In this document: positions 35,298 through 44,711 of the stretch, piece after piece
Numbering within the stretch: the stretch's first letter is position 1
How the letters are laid out: the number at the start of each line of letters is the position of its first letter
Source: Komagataeibacter rhaeticus
Lineage (GTDB): Bacteria > Pseudomonadota > Alphaproteobacteria > Acetobacterales > Acetobacteraceae
Assembly (NCBI RefSeq): GCF_003207855.1
Contig: NZ_NKTZ01000007.1
Span: 62,001 to 126,000 of the forward strand
Reading direction: 5' to 3'
Length of the DNA stretch: 64,000 bases
The notes under the pieces: model-generated
Databases searched by the model: none
What the model saw: only the letters and a program-made list of their open reading frames with translations
Told to the model about the DNA's origin: nothing
Made by a program: the position numbers and the translations under genes

Positions 35298-36448
35298 TAC
35301 TCCGCCCCTGCCGTCAGCATGGCGGACCGGGGCCGGGAATGGCCAAGGACCTGCTGGTACACACGCACATATTCCTGGGCCACGCTGTTCCAGTCATACC
35401 GGCTGGCCACATCGATGTTGCGTGCCCGCAGGGCCTCCCCCGTTTCGGGCAGGGAGGCGGCCAGGGCTTCCACATCCCGCGCGCCGGGGGCAAGGTTGTC
35501 CGGGTCGATCATCACCCCCGCCGCCCCCTGCTGCATGAGCCGGACAAACGGGGTGATGGTGCTCAGGATGGGTACAAGCCCGGCCGACATGGCCTCGACC
35601 GCCGCAAGGCCAAAGCCTTCATGCGCGGAAAGACAGCCAAAGAAACTGGCCTCCGCCATCAGGTCCCGCAATGCCGCATCGCTCGGGCCGGGCACGATGC
35701 GCATGCTGTCCCCGATCCCGCAGGCACGGGCCTGCTGGCGCAGGTCATCGGCGGTCAGGTTGGAATCCTGTCCCGCCACGATCAGCTTCCATTGCGGATT
35801 GTCACGGCGCAGGCGCGCGACCAGTTCAAACAGAAGCCCCAGCCGCTTGTGCACCGCAAACCGCCCGAATGCGAGGATGGTGCGGTTGGGCGTGCGCGAT
35901 GCGGCATCGCGGAAGCGGGTCTGGTTGATCCCGTTCTCGATTGTCTGCAGCCGTCCTTTCGCAACCGTGGCAAACATGTCGGCATCGCTGTAACTGCACG
36001 CCACGATGCGCGAATAGGCATGGACCGAGACGGGGGTGATGGTGCGGAACCAGACTTCCTTTACCCGCCGCAGTGCACCGGTATGGAAAAAGCCGCCATG
36101 GGTTGACGCGATCATGGTCCTGCGATGCAGCGGCCAGGTCCAGGCAAGAAAATCGAAGAAGAAGTCGATTGCATGCACATGCAGCAGGTCAAACCCGCGG
36201 ATGTGGCGCAATACATCCGGTGCAAAGGGGTAGCGTGTCGAACCACGCCACGGAATGCGGGTGACGGGTATGCCATCAACCACGTCGCGGTGCGGCAGCT
36301 TTCCGGGACGGCCGAAAACACTGTCGAGTGTCAGCACCTGCGCATCCACGCCCAGCTTCTGGCGCTGGCTGCGCGCCAGGTTGAGCAGTGAATCTTCTAA
36401 CCCGCCAACAGAGGGACTGAACTGACGGCAAATATGCAGGACTTTCAA
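35297..36448 (-). CDS. aceA: GT4 alpha-mannosyltransferase (AceA/GumH type)
   Basis: Adds mannose from GDP-mannose to the lipid-linked cellobiosyl unit, starting the side branch. The sequence follows xanthan GumH closely by eye: HICRQFSPSVGGLEDSLLNL, STHGGFFHTG, ENGIN, and the E-x7-E motif in HEGFGLAAVEAMSAGLVPIL. The product has 383 residues, inner-face membrane associated. The K. xylinum enzyme AceA is the studied member with essential residues in E-x7-E; naming of acetan genes differs between publications. It is coupled to the flippase gene by a one-base overlap. Confidence 0.9.
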   Translation of the reverse strand: MKVLHICRQFSPSVGGLEDSLLNLARSQRQKLGVDAQVLTLDSVFGRPGKLPHRDVVDGIPVTRIPWRGSTRYPFAPDVLRHIRGFDLLHVHAIDFFFDFLAWTWPLHRRTMIASTHGGFFHTGALRRVKEVWFRTITPVSVHAYSRIVACSYSDADMFATVAKGRLQTIENGINQTRFRDAASRTPNRTILAFGRFAVHKRLGLLFELVARLRRDNPQWKLIVAGQDSNLTADDLRQQARACGIGDSMRIVPGPSDAALRDLMAEASFFGCLSAHEGFGLAAVEAMSAGLVPILSTITPFVRLMQQGAAGVMIDPDNLAPGARDVEALAASLPETGEALRARNIDVASRYDWNSVAQEYVRVYQQVLGHSRPRSAMLTAGAE

Positions 36449-36466
36449 TGTTTCATCCCCCTTCGT

Positions 36467-38677
36467 TCATTTCTCGTCAAAGCGGCTCAGGATCTTGATA
36501 TCCCGGTTGCCGTAGCTGTAACCCATCACATCCATGGCGTTGTCCTCCACCATGGTGGCGACCACGCCTGCCAGTGGCGCGCCACTGGCCTCCAGGCGTT
36601 CAAGACAGGCCATGACGGCACGCTGCGCCGTGCTCTTCCAGCGGCAGACAAAGATCACCTGATCGGCCATGTTGGCATGCACCAGCGCATCGCTCAGCCC
36701 CAGCAGCGGCGGACAGTCGATGATGATCAGTTCATATGTCCGCTTCAGTTCCACCAGCATGGCGCGCAGGCGGCGGATCTCGACGGGGCTGAAGGCGTGC
36801 TCCATCGTGCGGCCGGCGGGAATGTAGTCAAAACCGGTATCGGGGTCGGTACGGATCACCTCCTCCACCCGCGCGCCCGTGGTCACAAGGTCGCTCATGC
36901 CCAGCGACGGGCGGCCCGTCGTCACATCGGTCAGGTACTGGTCCAGCATGCCGCGCCGGTGGTCCGCATCAATCACCAGCACCTTCTGTCCACCCCGGCG
37001 GGCGATGGTCGCCATCCACAGCGCCAGCGTGCTCTTGCCTTCCTCCGGCCCGGCGGAGGTAATGGCAAGGCAGAGCGGCTGCCCCCCGTCATGCACCCGC
37101 ATGGACAGTTGCATGACCAGGCTGCGCACCGCTTCCGTGGCACGGGAATAGGGATGGTCGAGCACATGCCGGCGTACGCCCTGCTCGGTGCGGGCACGCA
37201 CCTTGGGTATCACGGCCATAAGAGGCAACGGCACGGCGGCGCGCAGGCGCTCGATCTCGGTAAAGCCCGCGGTGAAGTAATCCCGCAGCAGTACGATGCC
37301 CGCACCCGCCGCAAGGGCCACGGCAACAAGGCCCATGCCGATCTTCCTGCGGTTGGGGAAGCTGGGCACATCGGGAGCCGAAGCGTGCGAGACAAGGGAG
37401 ATGGGCGGCTGCAGCAGGGCCGCGCGATCGACCACTTCCTTGGCATGTTCAAGGAAGGTTTCGTATACCGTGCGCGCGCTCTGCGCTTCCTGGTCCAGAG
37501 TGCGGTATTCGGCCTGGGGCGCGCTCTGGCCGCCTGCCTTCTGGCGCAGCAGGTCAAGGTTCTCGTTCAGGCGGTCCACTTCCGCCCTGGCGGAAATCTG
37601 GTCTTCACGGATGGAGTTCAGCGCCGCCTGCGTCTCGGCCGCAAGGCTTGCGCGCGTGACCGCAATCTGCTGGTCCAGCGCGCGCAGGCGCGGGTGCTGC
37701 GGGCCATAGGTTGCCGCTTCCTCCTGCCGCGTGCTCTGCAACTGCATGAGCGCATTGGCGGTGCTAACAAGGATCGGTTCCTGCGACAGGGCGACCGCCG
37801 CCCGCGCATCCCCGCGCGATGCGGCGTCGCGCAGCGCGTCCGCCCGTGCCTGGGCTGCGGCAAGCCGGCCCTGTGCCTGGCTGAGATTGGCGGCCGTATC
37901 GGCAATCTGGCGTTCGATCAGCGGGCTTGAGGTACTGCCCTCACTGGTATTGGTCAGGCCATGGGCGGTATCGAAGGCATTGGCCTTTTCCACCGCATCC
38001 ATCCAGCGCTGGCGCAGTTCCGCGGTGCGGCTGTCCAGCCATGCGGCCACGCGGTTGATGTCCGCCGTCTGGCGCGCCAGGGCCAGGCGCTGGTAGTTCG
38101 TCACCACCGCATCGGCCAGGGCGGCGGCACGCGCGGCATCGCCGTCCACCACGTTGATGTCGAGGATCTGGGTATGGGCCTCGGGGGTGATGGTCAGGTT
38201 GTTGAGGAAGGCATCCTCGTCCCGCGCGCGCTGCACCGCGGGGTCCACCGGCTGTGCTGCGTGGCACAGGAAGCCAAGCCCCATATGGCACAGCCTGTCA
38301 CGCAGCCCGACATGGGGGGCGGCAGCCGGGGGCGGCAGCTGGGCCAGCACGGCGGCGGCCACGTCACGTGAATGGATCATCGCCGCCTCGGTCTGGACCA
38401 GCGAGTCATCCGGCGGGGCCTGGTTCTGCTGCTGGCCATTGGGGGCCAGCGGGTCCTGCTGCGCACGACCGGACACCACCACCGTGGCGGTGGCGGTATA
38501 GCGCGGCTTGAGCGTCATCATGACTGCCCCCCCCGCGACCAGCACGCCAAGCACCGTCAGCACGAAAAGCAGCCGGTGCCGCAGAAAGGCCCGCACCGTC
38601 TGGCGGATGACGAGACCCACGTCCTGTGCTGTCCATGACATTGAAGTGGCCCGTCCCTGTAAGGAAACATAATTCAT
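36467..38677 (-). CDS. Chain-length regulator with tyrosine autokinase domain (Wzc/GumC-like)
   Basis: Inner-membrane polysaccharide copolymerase of about 736 residues. The N-terminal Wzz domain is bounded by membrane helices near residues 30-55 (LLFVLTVLGVLVAGGAVMM) and 430-455, with a long periplasmic coiled coil between. The C-terminal cytoplasmic BY-kinase domain has Walker A GPEEGKST, A' VLVIDADHRRG and Walker B LIIIDCPP. The Tyr tail is short (GYSYGNRD). GumC of xanthan lacks the kinase domain. The start may instead be MSWTAQ at 38641. No cognate phosphatase is in view. Confidence 0.9.
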   Translation of the reverse strand: MNYVSLQGRATSMSWTAQDVGLVIRQTVRAFLRHRLLFVLTVLGVLVAGGAVMMTLKPRYTATATVVVSGRAQQDPLAPNGQQQNQAPPDDSLVQTEAAMIHSRDVAAAVLAQLPPPAAAPHVGLRDRLCHMGLGFLCHAAQPVDPAVQRARDEDAFLNNLTITPEAHTQILDINVVDGDAARAAALADAVVTNYQRLALARQTADINRVAAWLDSRTAELRQRWMDAVEKANAFDTAHGLTNTSEGSTSSPLIERQIADTAANLSQAQGRLAAAQARADALRDAASRGDARAAVALSQEPILVSTANALMQLQSTRQEEAATYGPQHPRLRALDQQIAVTRASLAAETQAALNSIREDQISARAEVDRLNENLDLLRQKAGGQSAPQAEYRTLDQEAQSARTVYETFLEHAKEVVDRAALLQPPISLVSHASAPDVPSFPNRRKIGMGLVAVALAAGAGIVLLRDYFTAGFTEIERLRAAVPLPLMAVIPKVRARTEQGVRRHVLDHPYSRATEAVRSLVMQLSMRVHDGGQPLCLAITSAGPEEGKSTLALWMATIARRGGQKVLVIDADHRRGMLDQYLTDVTTGRPSLGMSDLVTTGARVEEVIRTDPDTGFDYIPAGRTMEHAFSPVEIRRLRAMLVELKRTYELIIIDCPPLLGLSDALVHANMADQVIFVCRWKSTAQRAVMACLERLEASGAPLAGVVATMVEDNAMDVMGYSYGNRDIKILSRFDEK

Positions 38678-38682
38678 GCTGA

Positions 38683-39519
38683 TTACCCGGCAAGTTTCCG
38701 CGAGATGGAGGATGCAGACGTGGCGCGCATCCTGCGCTGCAGATACAGCAGCACGTAAAAACCGAATACCGGCAGCCCCAGCAGGTAACGCCGCCACAGC
38801 CTGCGCGGTTCACGCACCAGCCGCACCAGCCATTCCAGCCCCATGTTCGCCACCCATCGCGGCGGGCGGTGCACATGGCCTGCCGCATGATCGACCAGCG
38901 CGCCCGCCGTCAGCATCACACCGGAGGGGATATGGTCCATGTTGTCGCGCAGCCAGCTTTCCTGGCGTGGCATGCCCATGGTCAGCAGGATGATGTCGGG
39001 CCGGGTTTCATGCAGGCGCGCCAGCAGCTGCGTGGCCTCAGGCGAACCGGGCGTCTGGTCAAAGAAACCATGCTGGGTGCCCGCCGTGCGCACGCCATAA
39101 CGCGCGGAAAACGCGCGGGCCGCCTTTTCCACCACGCCGGGCTTTCCGCCAATCCAGAACACCGAGGCCTCCGGCCCCAGTTGCGACAGCACCGGCCCGA
39201 TCCATTCCGGCGGCGTGGTGCGCGGCAGGTGGCGGCCCGTCAGCATCATGCCGGCAAGCTGCACCCCCGCCCCGTCACAGAACGCGATATCGGCCCGGCG
39301 GAACAGGGTACGCAGCCAGGTCTGGCGTTGTGATACCACGGCCATATGCGCATTGGCATTGACGATGACCAGCTTCTGGCGTGCCCGGACAGCGGTGACG
39401 ACGCGTTCGATGATGTCCTCGCGTGATATGTCGCGCAGGGGCAGGCCCATGACATCGACAACCGTGTCATCCACCATGATTTCAGTATTTGCGTTCATTT
39501 TGAATACACCGTTCATCAT
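38683..39519 (-). CDS. WecG/TagA/CpsF family glucosyltransferase (GT26, GumM-like)
   Basis: Adds the second backbone glucose in xanthan-type assembly. The GT26 signature is clear: VIVNANAHMAVVSQRQTWL, ADIAFCDGAGVQLA, VFWIGGKPGVVEKAA and LLTMGMPRQESWL. The product has up to 278 residues; a second ATG (39498) is an alternative start. Only five bases separate it from the Wzc-like gene and 17 from the glycosyl-phosphate transferase gene. Confidence 0.9.
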   Translation of the reverse strand: MMNGVFKMNANTEIMVDDTVVDVMGLPLRDISREDIIERVVTAVRARQKLVIVNANAHMAVVSQRQTWLRTLFRRADIAFCDGAGVQLAGMMLTGRHLPRTTPPEWIGPVLSQLGPEASVFWIGGKPGVVEKAARAFSARYGVRTAGTQHGFFDQTPGSPEATQLLARLHETRPDIILLTMGMPRQESWLRDNMDHIPSGVMLTAGALVDHAAGHVHRPPRWVANMGLEWLVRLVREPRRLWRRYLLGLPVFGFYVLLYLQRRMRATSASSISRKLAG

Positions 39520-39536
39520 CGGGTGAAATTGGGAGT

Positions 39537-41036
39537 TCAGAATGCATTGCGGCTAAAGATCTCGCGCTTCACGGTCAGGAAAATGATCTTGATGTCCAGC
39601 CAGATCGACCAGGCGCGTATGTATTCAAGATCCAGCACGACACGGCGGCGCAGGTCATCGCGCGTGACCAGTTCGCCACGCGATCCGTTGATCTGCGCCC
39701 AGCCGGTAATGCCGGGCTGCACGCGATGGCGCGCAACGTATTCTTCCATCGCCTCATGCAGGAGCTGGCCGCCGGCACGGGTCTGTGGCGCGTGCGGGCG
39801 CGGGCCGACAAGCGACATATCGCCACGCAGCACGTTGAACAGCTGGGGCAGTTCATCAATGCTCAGGCGCCGTATCCATCTGCCCACGCGCGTCACCCGC
39901 GGGTCGGTACGCGATGTCTGGCGGGCCGCGTCACGATCGGCCATGTCCGTATACATCGAACGGAACTTGAATACATCGAAGTAAAGATTGTTGTATCCCA
40001 GACGCGGCTGGCAGAACAGGACCGGCCCGCGGGAGTCCAGCTTGATCGCCAGCGCCACCAGCACCAGAACGGGGGAAAGCGCCAGCAGCAGCAGCATGCT
40101 TGCCGTAAGGTCGAAGGCGCGCTTTTCCAGCATGTCCCATTCACTCAGCGGGCGGCGCTGCAGCACGGTAAGCGAGAACGGCCCGAACCGTTCAACCGGC
40201 CAGCCATGGCAGTCTTCCGTCATCAGGGTCGGCACGACATAGACATCCGCCAGCATGCCGCGCAGGCGCCACAGTTCCTCCATGACATGCTGCTGGCCGC
40301 CCTCCTCGGGGGAGAAGTTCATGATGACCGCATCAATCCCCTCCTCACGCGCCCGCACGACCAGTTCCTCTACCGTGCCATCCACCTTCCCGCCCCGGTC
40401 ATCAAACAGGCCGACCAGACGGAAGGAACGCTGCATGCCGGCATTGATGCGCGCGGCCATGCGGAGTGCCGCAGGGCCGGAACCGATAATGGCGACCCGG
40501 CGCGCCAGGCGGTGCGCCACCGCATCGGTATGCAGCAGGTAGGTCCCCACGATCCGTTCCGCCGCCAGCATGAGCGCCACGAACACCAGCCATTCCGATG
40601 CACGGCGCAGCGTGACCCCCATGGGCCAGGACAGCATGAGCAGGACACCACAGAAAACCATCGCGCCGAACAGCACGGGCGGCAGCAGGTAACGCAGCTG
40701 GGCGGAGAGCCGCGTCACATCGGGAATGTCAAGCAGCGGGACATTGCGGGGGAACAGAAAAAACGCCCCTGCCGCCATGATGTTGGCCAGCAGGAGCGCC
40801 CCGGACAGTTCAGGCATGTCATAAAGACGCTGCCAGGCAATGCACGCCATGACGGCAAGGCAGACACACAGCGCATCCGACAGGATCACGATCTGCGGCA
40901 GGACGGGGTGACGGTAGGAAAAGCTGCCGTCATCAGCCCGGCGCCCCAGATGCGGGAGCCTGAGCCTGCTTTCACCCATCGTGGATAGCGACAGGTCGGG
41001 TTCGCCGTTCTTCAACTGCCTGAGTGCCTCGCTCAT
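39537..41036 (-). CDS. Undecaprenyl-phosphate glucose phosphotransferase (GumD-like)
   Basis: Starts the repeat unit by moving glucose-1-phosphate from UDP-glucose to undecaprenyl phosphate. The product of about 499 residues has four or five N-terminal membrane segments, a CoA-binding-like central domain, and the C-terminal sugar transferase domain with KRAFDLTASMLLLL, LFNVLRGDMSLVGPRP, ITGWAQING and DLEYIRAWSIWLDIKIIFLT. The start MSEALRQL has AGGAGA upstream, better than the in-frame codon 24 residues earlier. It is the first gene of the eight-gene minus-strand EPS operon. Confidence 0.93.
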   Translation of the reverse strand: MSEALRQLKNGEPDLSLSTMGESRLRLPHLGRRADDGSFSYRHPVLPQIVILSDALCVCLAVMACIAWQRLYDMPELSGALLLANIMAAGAFFLFPRNVPLLDIPDVTRLSAQLRYLLPPVLFGAMVFCGVLLMLSWPMGVTLRRASEWLVFVALMLAAERIVGTYLLHTDAVAHRLARRVAIIGSGPAALRMAARINAGMQRSFRLVGLFDDRGGKVDGTVEELVVRAREEGIDAVIMNFSPEEGGQQHVMEELWRLRGMLADVYVVPTLMTEDCHGWPVERFGPFSLTVLQRRPLSEWDMLEKRAFDLTASMLLLLALSPVLVLVALAIKLDSRGPVLFCQPRLGYNNLYFDVFKFRSMYTDMADRDAARQTSRTDPRVTRVGRWIRRLSIDELPQLFNVLRGDMSLVGPRPHAPQTRAGGQLLHEAMEEYVARHRVQPGITGWAQINGSRGELVTRDDLRRRVVLDLEYIRAWSIWLDIKIIFLTVKREIFSRNAF

Positions 41037-41389
41037 CTTGAAACATCTCCTGTCGACGCGGAATACGACCTGACGCCGGATTAAGGCCTTGCCCGTCATT
41101 TTCCGCACTGCACAATCGAGTGCGAAAAAACCCCCGTTTTATTGTTATTATTCCAGACTCGGTACTACCCGGCCCGATCTGGCAATACTCTGCCTGTTTT
41201 GGGGCCAAAATATGTCATGCACACAATACAGTAACATAAGTCCCCCATCCCTTCATTTTCATAAAAAATTAACCAATCCGGCAAACCGTTATTATTACGT
41301 AACGAGTAAGCCCGCACGACCCTCCGCCATCTTCTTTTCCACGCTCACCGCTTCCCCACAGGTCCATGCGAACCCATGGGGGCCCTGCC
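41037..41389. promoter_or_regulatory. A/T-rich leader and promoter region of the main EPS operon
   Basis: The 353-base region without a gene lies between manC (3' end) and the gumD-like gene (5' end), both on the minus strand. On the minus strand TTGTGTGCATGACATATTTT (CATATTTT at 41214-41207) shares the TGTG...CATATTTT pattern seen upstream of ugd and the wzy operon. A GCACT/AGTGC hairpin lies near 41105-41130, close to the operon start. It should also contain the manC terminator, but none is obvious. Confidence 0.4.
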
Positions 41390-42868
41390 CTACTGCCGGC
41401 CGTACGTGTCCTCGAAACGGACGATATCGTCTTCCCCCAGATAAGGCCCGGACTGCACTTCGATCAGGGTCAGGGGAATACGGCCGGGGTTTTCCAGCCG
41501 GTGCATACACCCTAACGGCAGATAGACACTTTCGTTTTCCTGCAACAGAAGTTTTTCATCGTCGCGCGTCACCACTGCGGTACCGCTGACAACAACCCAG
41601 TGTTCCGCGCGATGGAAATGTTTCTGCAACGAAAGTTTCTGCCCCGGATACACCACGATCCGCTTGACCTGGAAACGCTCGCCCTGGATCAGCCCTTCGT
41701 AAAAACCCCAGGGCCGGTAACAGCGGTTGTGAATATCGGCCTCCGGCCTGCGGCTGGCCTTGAGCTGAGCGACCAGCGCCGATACATCCTGCGCGTAGTC
41801 ACGATGGATGGCCAGCACCGCATCGGATGTGACAACCAGCGCCACATCCGTCAGCCCCGCCACCACGGTCAGCATGCCCTCGCTGCGCACGTAGCAGTTA
41901 TGGGACTGTTCCAGCACCACATCGCCCGCCACCACATTGCCCCGCGCATCCTTGTCACCCAGTTCCCACAGCGAATTCCAGTTGCTGACATGGCTCCAGC
42001 CCAGATCCGCCGGTATGACGACGGCCCGGTCGGTACGCTCCATCACCGCATAGTCAATGCTGACGCTGGGGCAGCGCAGGAATGCCGCCGCATCAAGACG
42101 GCGGAAGGTCAGGTCGCTCTGGCTGTGGGCCAGCGCCGCGCGCACGCATTCCAGCACAGCGGGTTCATGCCGCGCCAGTTCCGCCAGCAGAAGCGAGGCC
42201 GGGGCCATGAACATGCCGGCATTCCACAGATAGCCCCCATCCTTGAGCATTTCGGTAGCCCGCAGCCGGTCCGGTTTTTCAACAAAACAGGCCACCCGGT
42301 GCGCATCCATAACGCCACCATCCGGATGCAGCGGCGCACCGGTCCGTATGTAGCCATAGCCGGTTTCCGGCGCGTCGGGCCGGATGCCGAATGTCACGAT
42401 ATAATTCTCACGCGCGGCCTGTGCCCCTTTTTCCAGTGCCGCCGCCAGGCGTTCGGGGTGGCGGAAGGACGCATCGGCCGCCATGATCCACAACAGGGTG
42501 TCAGGGTCCTCGCGTGCCGCCAGCAGGGCGGCGGCGGCAATGGCCGCAGCCGTGTTGCGCGCGGCGGGTTCAAGGATGATGCGCCCGTCCTCGCAGCCAC
42601 TTTCACGCAGGCTTTCAGCCACGAGGAAGCGGTGCTCGTTGTTGCAGACCACGATCGGGGGGGCAAAGTTTTCCCCCGTCGCGCGCCGCAGCGTCTCGCC
42701 TATCATGGTGCGCTCCGATGTCAGCGCCCAGAACTGCTTGGGGTGGCTGGCACGCGAGACAGGCCACAGGCGCGTGCCCGTCCCACCCGACAGGATGACG
42801 GGCGTGATGGTGCGCCCGCTGGCCTGCGCGGGGGGAATGTGTACATCCGTTACTGTCATAAAAGTCAT
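41390..42868 (-). CDS. manC: Mannose-1-phosphate guanylyltransferase / mannose-6-phosphate isomerase
   Basis: Bifunctional supplier of GDP-mannose for the side-chain mannose. The N-terminal nucleotidyltransferase has VILSGGTGTRLWPVSR, HPKQF, FVEKPDR and NWNSLWELGDKD. The C-terminal cupin isomerase domain (from about residue 365) has RPWGFYEGL, QKHFHRAEHWVVVSGTA and PGQKLSLQ. The product has about 492 residues. MTFMTVTDV is preferred, with GGAG upstream. It is divergent from ugd across 303 bases, so the two uronate/mannose precursor genes share a control region. Confidence 0.95.
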   Translation of the reverse strand: MTFMTVTDVHIPPAQASGRTITPVILSGGTGTRLWPVSRASHPKQFWALTSERTMIGETLRRATGENFAPPIVVCNNEHRFLVAESLRESGCEDGRIILEPAARNTAAAIAAAALLAAREDPDTLLWIMAADASFRHPERLAAALEKGAQAARENYIVTFGIRPDAPETGYGYIRTGAPLHPDGGVMDAHRVACFVEKPDRLRATEMLKDGGYLWNAGMFMAPASLLLAELARHEPAVLECVRAALAHSQSDLTFRRLDAAAFLRCPSVSIDYAVMERTDRAVVIPADLGWSHVSNWNSLWELGDKDARGNVVAGDVVLEQSHNCYVRSEGMLTVVAGLTDVALVVTSDAVLAIHRDYAQDVSALVAQLKASRRPEADIHNRCYRPWGFYEGLIQGERFQVKRIVVYPGQKLSLQKHFHRAEHWVVVSGTAVVTRDDEKLLLQENESVYLPLGCMHRLENPGRIPLTLIEVQSGPYLGEDDIVRFEDTYGRQ

Positions 42869-42982
42869 GGATCGCAACTCCGTCGTGCAGATTTCATGAT
42901 ATGCGTATCCGCGGCCATGGCCACGGAACGGCATCTTTCGTGCCAGCCATTCCTGTCGGGGAGGAACTTAGGCCTATTTTTT

Positions 42983-43011
42983 TTGTCAAGAATGTGGTGC
43001 GCAAACATATT
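42983..43011 (+). promoter_or_regulatory. Candidate promoter of ugd, overlapping an opposing -35
   Basis: TTGTCA (42983-42988), a 17-base spacer and CATATT (43006-43011) form a sigma-70-like promoter about 160 bases before ugd. The complement of the same -35 region gives a perfect TTGACA facing manC, so the divergent genes may use overlapping polymerase sites. The rest of the 303-base manC-ugd gap (42869-43171) holds a TTCCGCGTTACGGAA dyad near 43057 and no gene. Confidence 0.4.
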
Positions 43012-43171
43012 TTCGTCGTGTTCATGCCCTTGTGTAGCTTTTGCATGACACATTCCGCGTTACGGAACATGCACCCGTCATTACTGTGGGTTTCATTCAA
43101 ACTGCTTTGAAAGCTTTGGGTTCGCGCCTGTTAGGGATAATAGGGCGCGGGACATAATCAGGGAGGTCCAG

Positions 43172-44515
43172 GTGCGAATTGCTATGATCGGTGGGGGCTA
43201 CGTCGGGTTGGTCTCCGGTACGTGCTTTGCTGAATTCGGCACGGATGTTGCCATTGTTGAAACCAACCCGGACCGGCTGGCCGCCCTGCGGGAAGGGCGC
43301 ATACCGATTTATGAACCCGGCCTTGACCGCCTTGTGGCGGAAAACGTGGAGGCGGGCCGCCTGACCTTTGGCGATGACATGGCCGCCGCCGTAAAGGGGG
43401 CGGATGCCGTGTTCGTGGCGGTAGGCACCCCTTCGCGCCGGGGCGACGGGCAGGCCGATACAAGTTACGTCTATGCGGCGGTCGAGCAGATTGCCCGCGT
43501 AGCGGAAGGCTATACCGTTATTGTAACAAAATCGACGGTCCCCGTGGGCACCGGGCGCGAGATTGCGCGGATCGTGCGGGAAACGCGGCCGGACCTTGAT
43601 TTCGACGTGGCCTCGAATCCTGAATTCCTGCGCGAAGGCAACGCCATCGTGGACTTCATGAAGCCCGACCGCGTGGTGATTGGCACGGATCAGGACAAGC
43701 CCGGCGGCACCCAGCGCGCGCAGGACATCCTGCGCAAGCTCTACCGCCCGCTTTACCTGCTGGAGCGGCCGATCGTCTTTACCGGGCTGGAAACGGCGGA
43801 ACTGATCAAATACGCCGCCAACTCGTTCCTGGCGATGAAGATCACCTTCATCAATGAAATCTCGGACCTGTGTGAAAAGGTGGGCGCGGATGTGAACGAT
43901 GTTGCCCGCTCCATCGGGCTGGATGGACGCATTGGCAAGAAATTCCTGCACCCAAGCCCCGGCTTTGGCGGGTCGTGCTTCCCCAAGGATACACGCGCCC
44001 TTACGGCCATCGGGCGCAATGCGGGCTCTCCCGTGCGGCTGATCGAAACCACCGTCTCGGTCAATGAAGCGCGCATGAAGGCCATGGGCGAGCGCATTAT
44101 CGCCTTTGCCGGTGGCGATGTGCGCGGCCTTACGATTGGCGTGCTGGGGCTGACCTTCAAGCCCGAGACCGATGACATGCGCGAGGCGGCGTCCATCGTG
44201 ATCCTGGACCAGCTGGACAGGGGCGGCGCGCATATCCGTGCATTCGACCCCGCCGGCATGCAGACCGCCCGCCCGGTACTGCCCAAGGCGGTTACTTACT
44301 GCAGGGATGCGATGGATGCGATGGAGGGCGCGGATATTCTGGTCGTTCTTACGGAATGGAACGAATTCCGTGCCTTTGCCCCTGAAAAACTCAAGAAGCA
44401 GATGAAGGGCCGCAAGATCGCGGACCTGCGGAACATCTGGGACCCGCAGGCCATCAGGGAAGCGGGATTTGACTATATCTCGCTTGGCCGGCCCGACGTG
44501 CGGGCCGCGTCCTGA
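43172..44515 (+). CDS. ugd: UDP-glucose 6-dehydrogenase
   Basis: Oxidises UDP-glucose to UDP-glucuronate, donor for the side-chain GlcA. The Rossmann start MRIAMIGGGYVGLVSGTC, the FVAVGTPSRRGDG stretch, KSTVPVGTG, and the catalytic Cys in GFGGSCFPKD are all present. The product has 447 residues. The start is GTG with a strong GGGAGG site six bases upstream. It runs into a 13-bp perfect hairpin shared with the convergent glycosyltransferase gene. Confidence 0.96.
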   Translation: MRIAMIGGGYVGLVSGTCFAEFGTDVAIVETNPDRLAALREGRIPIYEPGLDRLVAENVEAGRLTFGDDMAAAVKGADAVFVAVGTPSRRGDGQADTSYVYAAVEQIARVAEGYTVIVTKSTVPVGTGREIARIVRETRPDLDFDVASNPEFLREGNAIVDFMKPDRVVIGTDQDKPGGTQRAQDILRKLYRPLYLLERPIVFTGLETAELIKYAANSFLAMKITFINEISDLCEKVGADVNDVARSIGLDGRIGKKFLHPSPGFGGSCFPKDTRALTAIGRNAGSPVRLIETTVSVNEARMKAMGERIIAFAGGDVRGLTIGVLGLTFKPETDDMREAASIVILDQLDRGGAHIRAFDPAGMQTARPVLPKAVTYCRDAMDAMEGADILVVLTEWNEFRAFAPEKLKKQMKGRKIADLRNIWDPQAIREAGFDYISLGRPDVRAAS

Positions 44516-44600
44516 TTACATGGGCAACCCGGGCCATGGCAGCATGGCCCGGACCGCCCGGGGACTGCTTCAAAACCACATTGACAAACACGAATCTTAT

Positions 44601-44657
44601 GAACGCCGCCTTTCCCAAAAAAGGCGGCGTTCCCTGATGCTTTTTGGAACAAGCTTC
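44601..44657. repeat. Composite hairpin repeat copy
   Basis: Module B is perfect: GAACGCCGCCTTT (44601-44613) with AAAGGCGGCGTTC (44620-44632). Module A follows in degenerate form (GATGCTTTTTGGAACAAGC). The order is that of the copy at 25437. It lies between the convergent ugd and GT2 genes and should terminate both. Confidence 0.85.
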
Positions 44658-44711
44658 AGCATTCCGGATCGGGCGGATCACACCAGGCGGAAATCTCGCC
44701 CACCAGACGGA

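Noticed and set aside
34197-35993. 598-codon open frame on the plus strand
   Set aside because: Antisense to the flippase and mannosyltransferase genes, whose family motifs are unmistakable.
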